Made by a program: the position numbers and the translations under genes. Shown one piece after another: positions 63,214 through 64,000 of a stretch of 64,000 nt of DNA. The stretch comes from an uncultured Pseudoxanthomonas sp. (GTDB lineage Bacteria > Pseudomonadota > Gammaproteobacteria > Xanthomonadales > Xanthomonadaceae), in contig NZ_CAMPJD010000009.1 of NCBI RefSeq assembly GCF_946886695.1, positions 32,392 through 96,391 of the forward strand, given 5' to 3'. How positions within the stretch are numbered: the first letter of the stretch is position 1; every line of letters begins with the position of its first letter. The notes under the pieces were generated by a model, which searched no databases, had not been told where the DNA came from, and worked only from the letters and a program-made list of their open reading frames with translations.

Positions 63214-63732
63214 ATGAACCAACACGAACACGATTCCGACCTGGGCGGCGGCAACGAGCCACAGGACGTCGAAGGCGCGCTGATCGCCGAACTGGAAACC
63301 CTCCGCAACGAAGTGGACCAGCTGCGAGCGGCATCGCTGCTCGAGCGCGCCGACCTGGATAACCAGCGCAAGCGCGTGGCGCGCGATATCGAGCAGGCAC
63401 GCAAGTTCGCCAACGAACGCCTGCTGGGCGATCTGCTACCGGTGTTCGACAGCCTGGACGCCGGGCTCGCAGCGGCGGGCAATGAGCCCAGTCCGCTGCG
63501 CGACGGGCTTGAGCTGACCTACAAACAACTGCTGAAGGTGGCTGGCGACAACGGCCTGACCCTGCTCGACCCGGCGGGCGAAGCCTTCAACCCCGAGCAC
63601 CACCAGGCCATCAGCCAGACGGACGCCCCCGGCGCCGATCCCGGCAGCGTGGTGCAGGTGTTCCAGAAGGGCTATGTACTCAACGGCCGTCTGCTGCGTC
63701 CGGCCCTGGTCGTCGTGGCGAAACACGACTGA
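63214..63732 (+). CDS. grpE: Nucleotide exchange factor GrpE
   Basis: The 172-residue cochaperone releases ADP from DnaK. The first ~35 residues are acidic and disordered; a long coiled coil ([57 protein letters not shown]) follows, then the beta domain ([46 protein letters not shown]). The start MNQHEHDSD is preferred to an ATG four codons upstream. Confidence 0.96.
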   Translation: MNQHEHDSDLGGGNEPQDVEGALIAELETLRNEVDQLRAASLLERADLDNQRKRVARDIEQARKFANERLLGDLLPVFDSLDAGLAAAGNEPSPLRDGLELTYKQLLKVAGDNGLTLLDPAGEAFNPEHHQAISQTDAPGADPGSVVQVFQKGYVLNGRLLRPALVVVAKHD

Positions 63733-63749
63733 ACGCACTCGCGGGGGCG

Positions 63750-63777
63750 CTTGAACGGCGCCATCGCACCCCTATAT
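63750..63777 (+). promoter_or_regulatory. Sigma32 heat-shock promoter of dnaK
   Basis: CTTGAA (63750-63755), a 13-bp spacer and CCCCTATAT (63769-63777) match the RpoH consensus. Transcription would start near 63784, leaving a ~54-nt leader with TAGGGAGC as ribosome site. Confidence 0.78.
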
Positions 63778-63825
63778 CGAGACCATCCACCCGGCCACCG
63801 GCCGGATCCAGACAGAATTTGCTAG

Positions 63826-64000
<175 letters not shown>

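Overview
The window is about 64 kb of GC-rich, gene-dense chromosome from a gammaproteobacterium of the Xanthomonadaceae/Lysobacteraceae, of Pseudoxanthomonas, Stenotrophomonas or Xanthomonas type. This rests on several features: the large ~1,690-residue NAD-glutamate dehydrogenase, divergent bamE(omlA)/fur next to recN-hrcA-grpE-dnaK, a kynurenine cluster ending in 3-hydroxyanthranilate cleavage genes, start codons placed 6-7 nt after a -10 box, and paired GGAG/GTAG-type REP palindromes. The species is inferred by eye. There is no prophage, insertion sequence, CRISPR array, rRNA or tRNA.

Layout. 1-3.0 kb: the end of a DUF885 metallo-hydrolase gene, then a divergent QorB-like quinone reductase/HxlR regulator pair. 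3.1-12.8 kb: two RND efflux systems on the minus strand; the distal one is headed by a TetR regulator whose gene overlaps its adaptor gene, and neither has an outer-membrane channel gene. 13.1-20.7 kb: giant GDH, NAD kinase, a small secreted protein and a cN-I-like 5'-nucleotidase. 20.7-33.3 kb (minus): kynurenine catabolism (aldehyde dehydrogenase, carbonic anhydrase, RidA-type deaminase, haaO, ACMSD, kynU, kmo) with exonuclease I overlapping kmo. The cluster is interrupted between haaO and the ACMSD gene by a winged-helix/nucleotidyltransferase gene and a ParE-type toxin-antitoxin pair. 33.3-38.9 kb: asnS, an A-type Fe-S carrier, rpsF-rpsR-rplI and dnaB, with a perfect DnaA box before dnaB. 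39-49.6 kb: an orphan propeller histidine kinase, alanine racemase, photolyase, a WS/DGAT acyltransferase, an OmpA-type lipoprotein and Tex. 49.7-53.3 kb: an exported-looking tandem-SIS (MurQ/GKRP-like) protein diverging from an exported NamZ-type (DUF1343) muramidase. 53.4-57.4 kb: a four-gene coupled operon DUF3348-DUF802-OmpA/MotB-DUF2894. 57.6-64 kb: ssrA (tmRNA), smpB, ratA, rnfH, bamE, fur, recN, hrcA, grpE and the start of dnaK.

The two best candidates for undescribed biology are these. (1) The DUF3348-DUF802-OmpA-DUF2894 operon encodes what looks like an ion-driven MotA/MotB-type membrane motor with a ~500-residue coiled-coil tail. It is architecturally close to ZorA/ZorB but has different partner proteins. 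(2) The exported tandem-SIS/NamZ pair shares a 102-bp intergenic region containing a strong palindrome and points to an unusual peptidoglycan-sugar route. Smaller observations are the heat-shock promoters nested in the hrcA-grpE-dnaK region, a cysteine-free Fur, an SDR lacking its catalytic Tyr and Lys, and recurrent leaderless-type starts.
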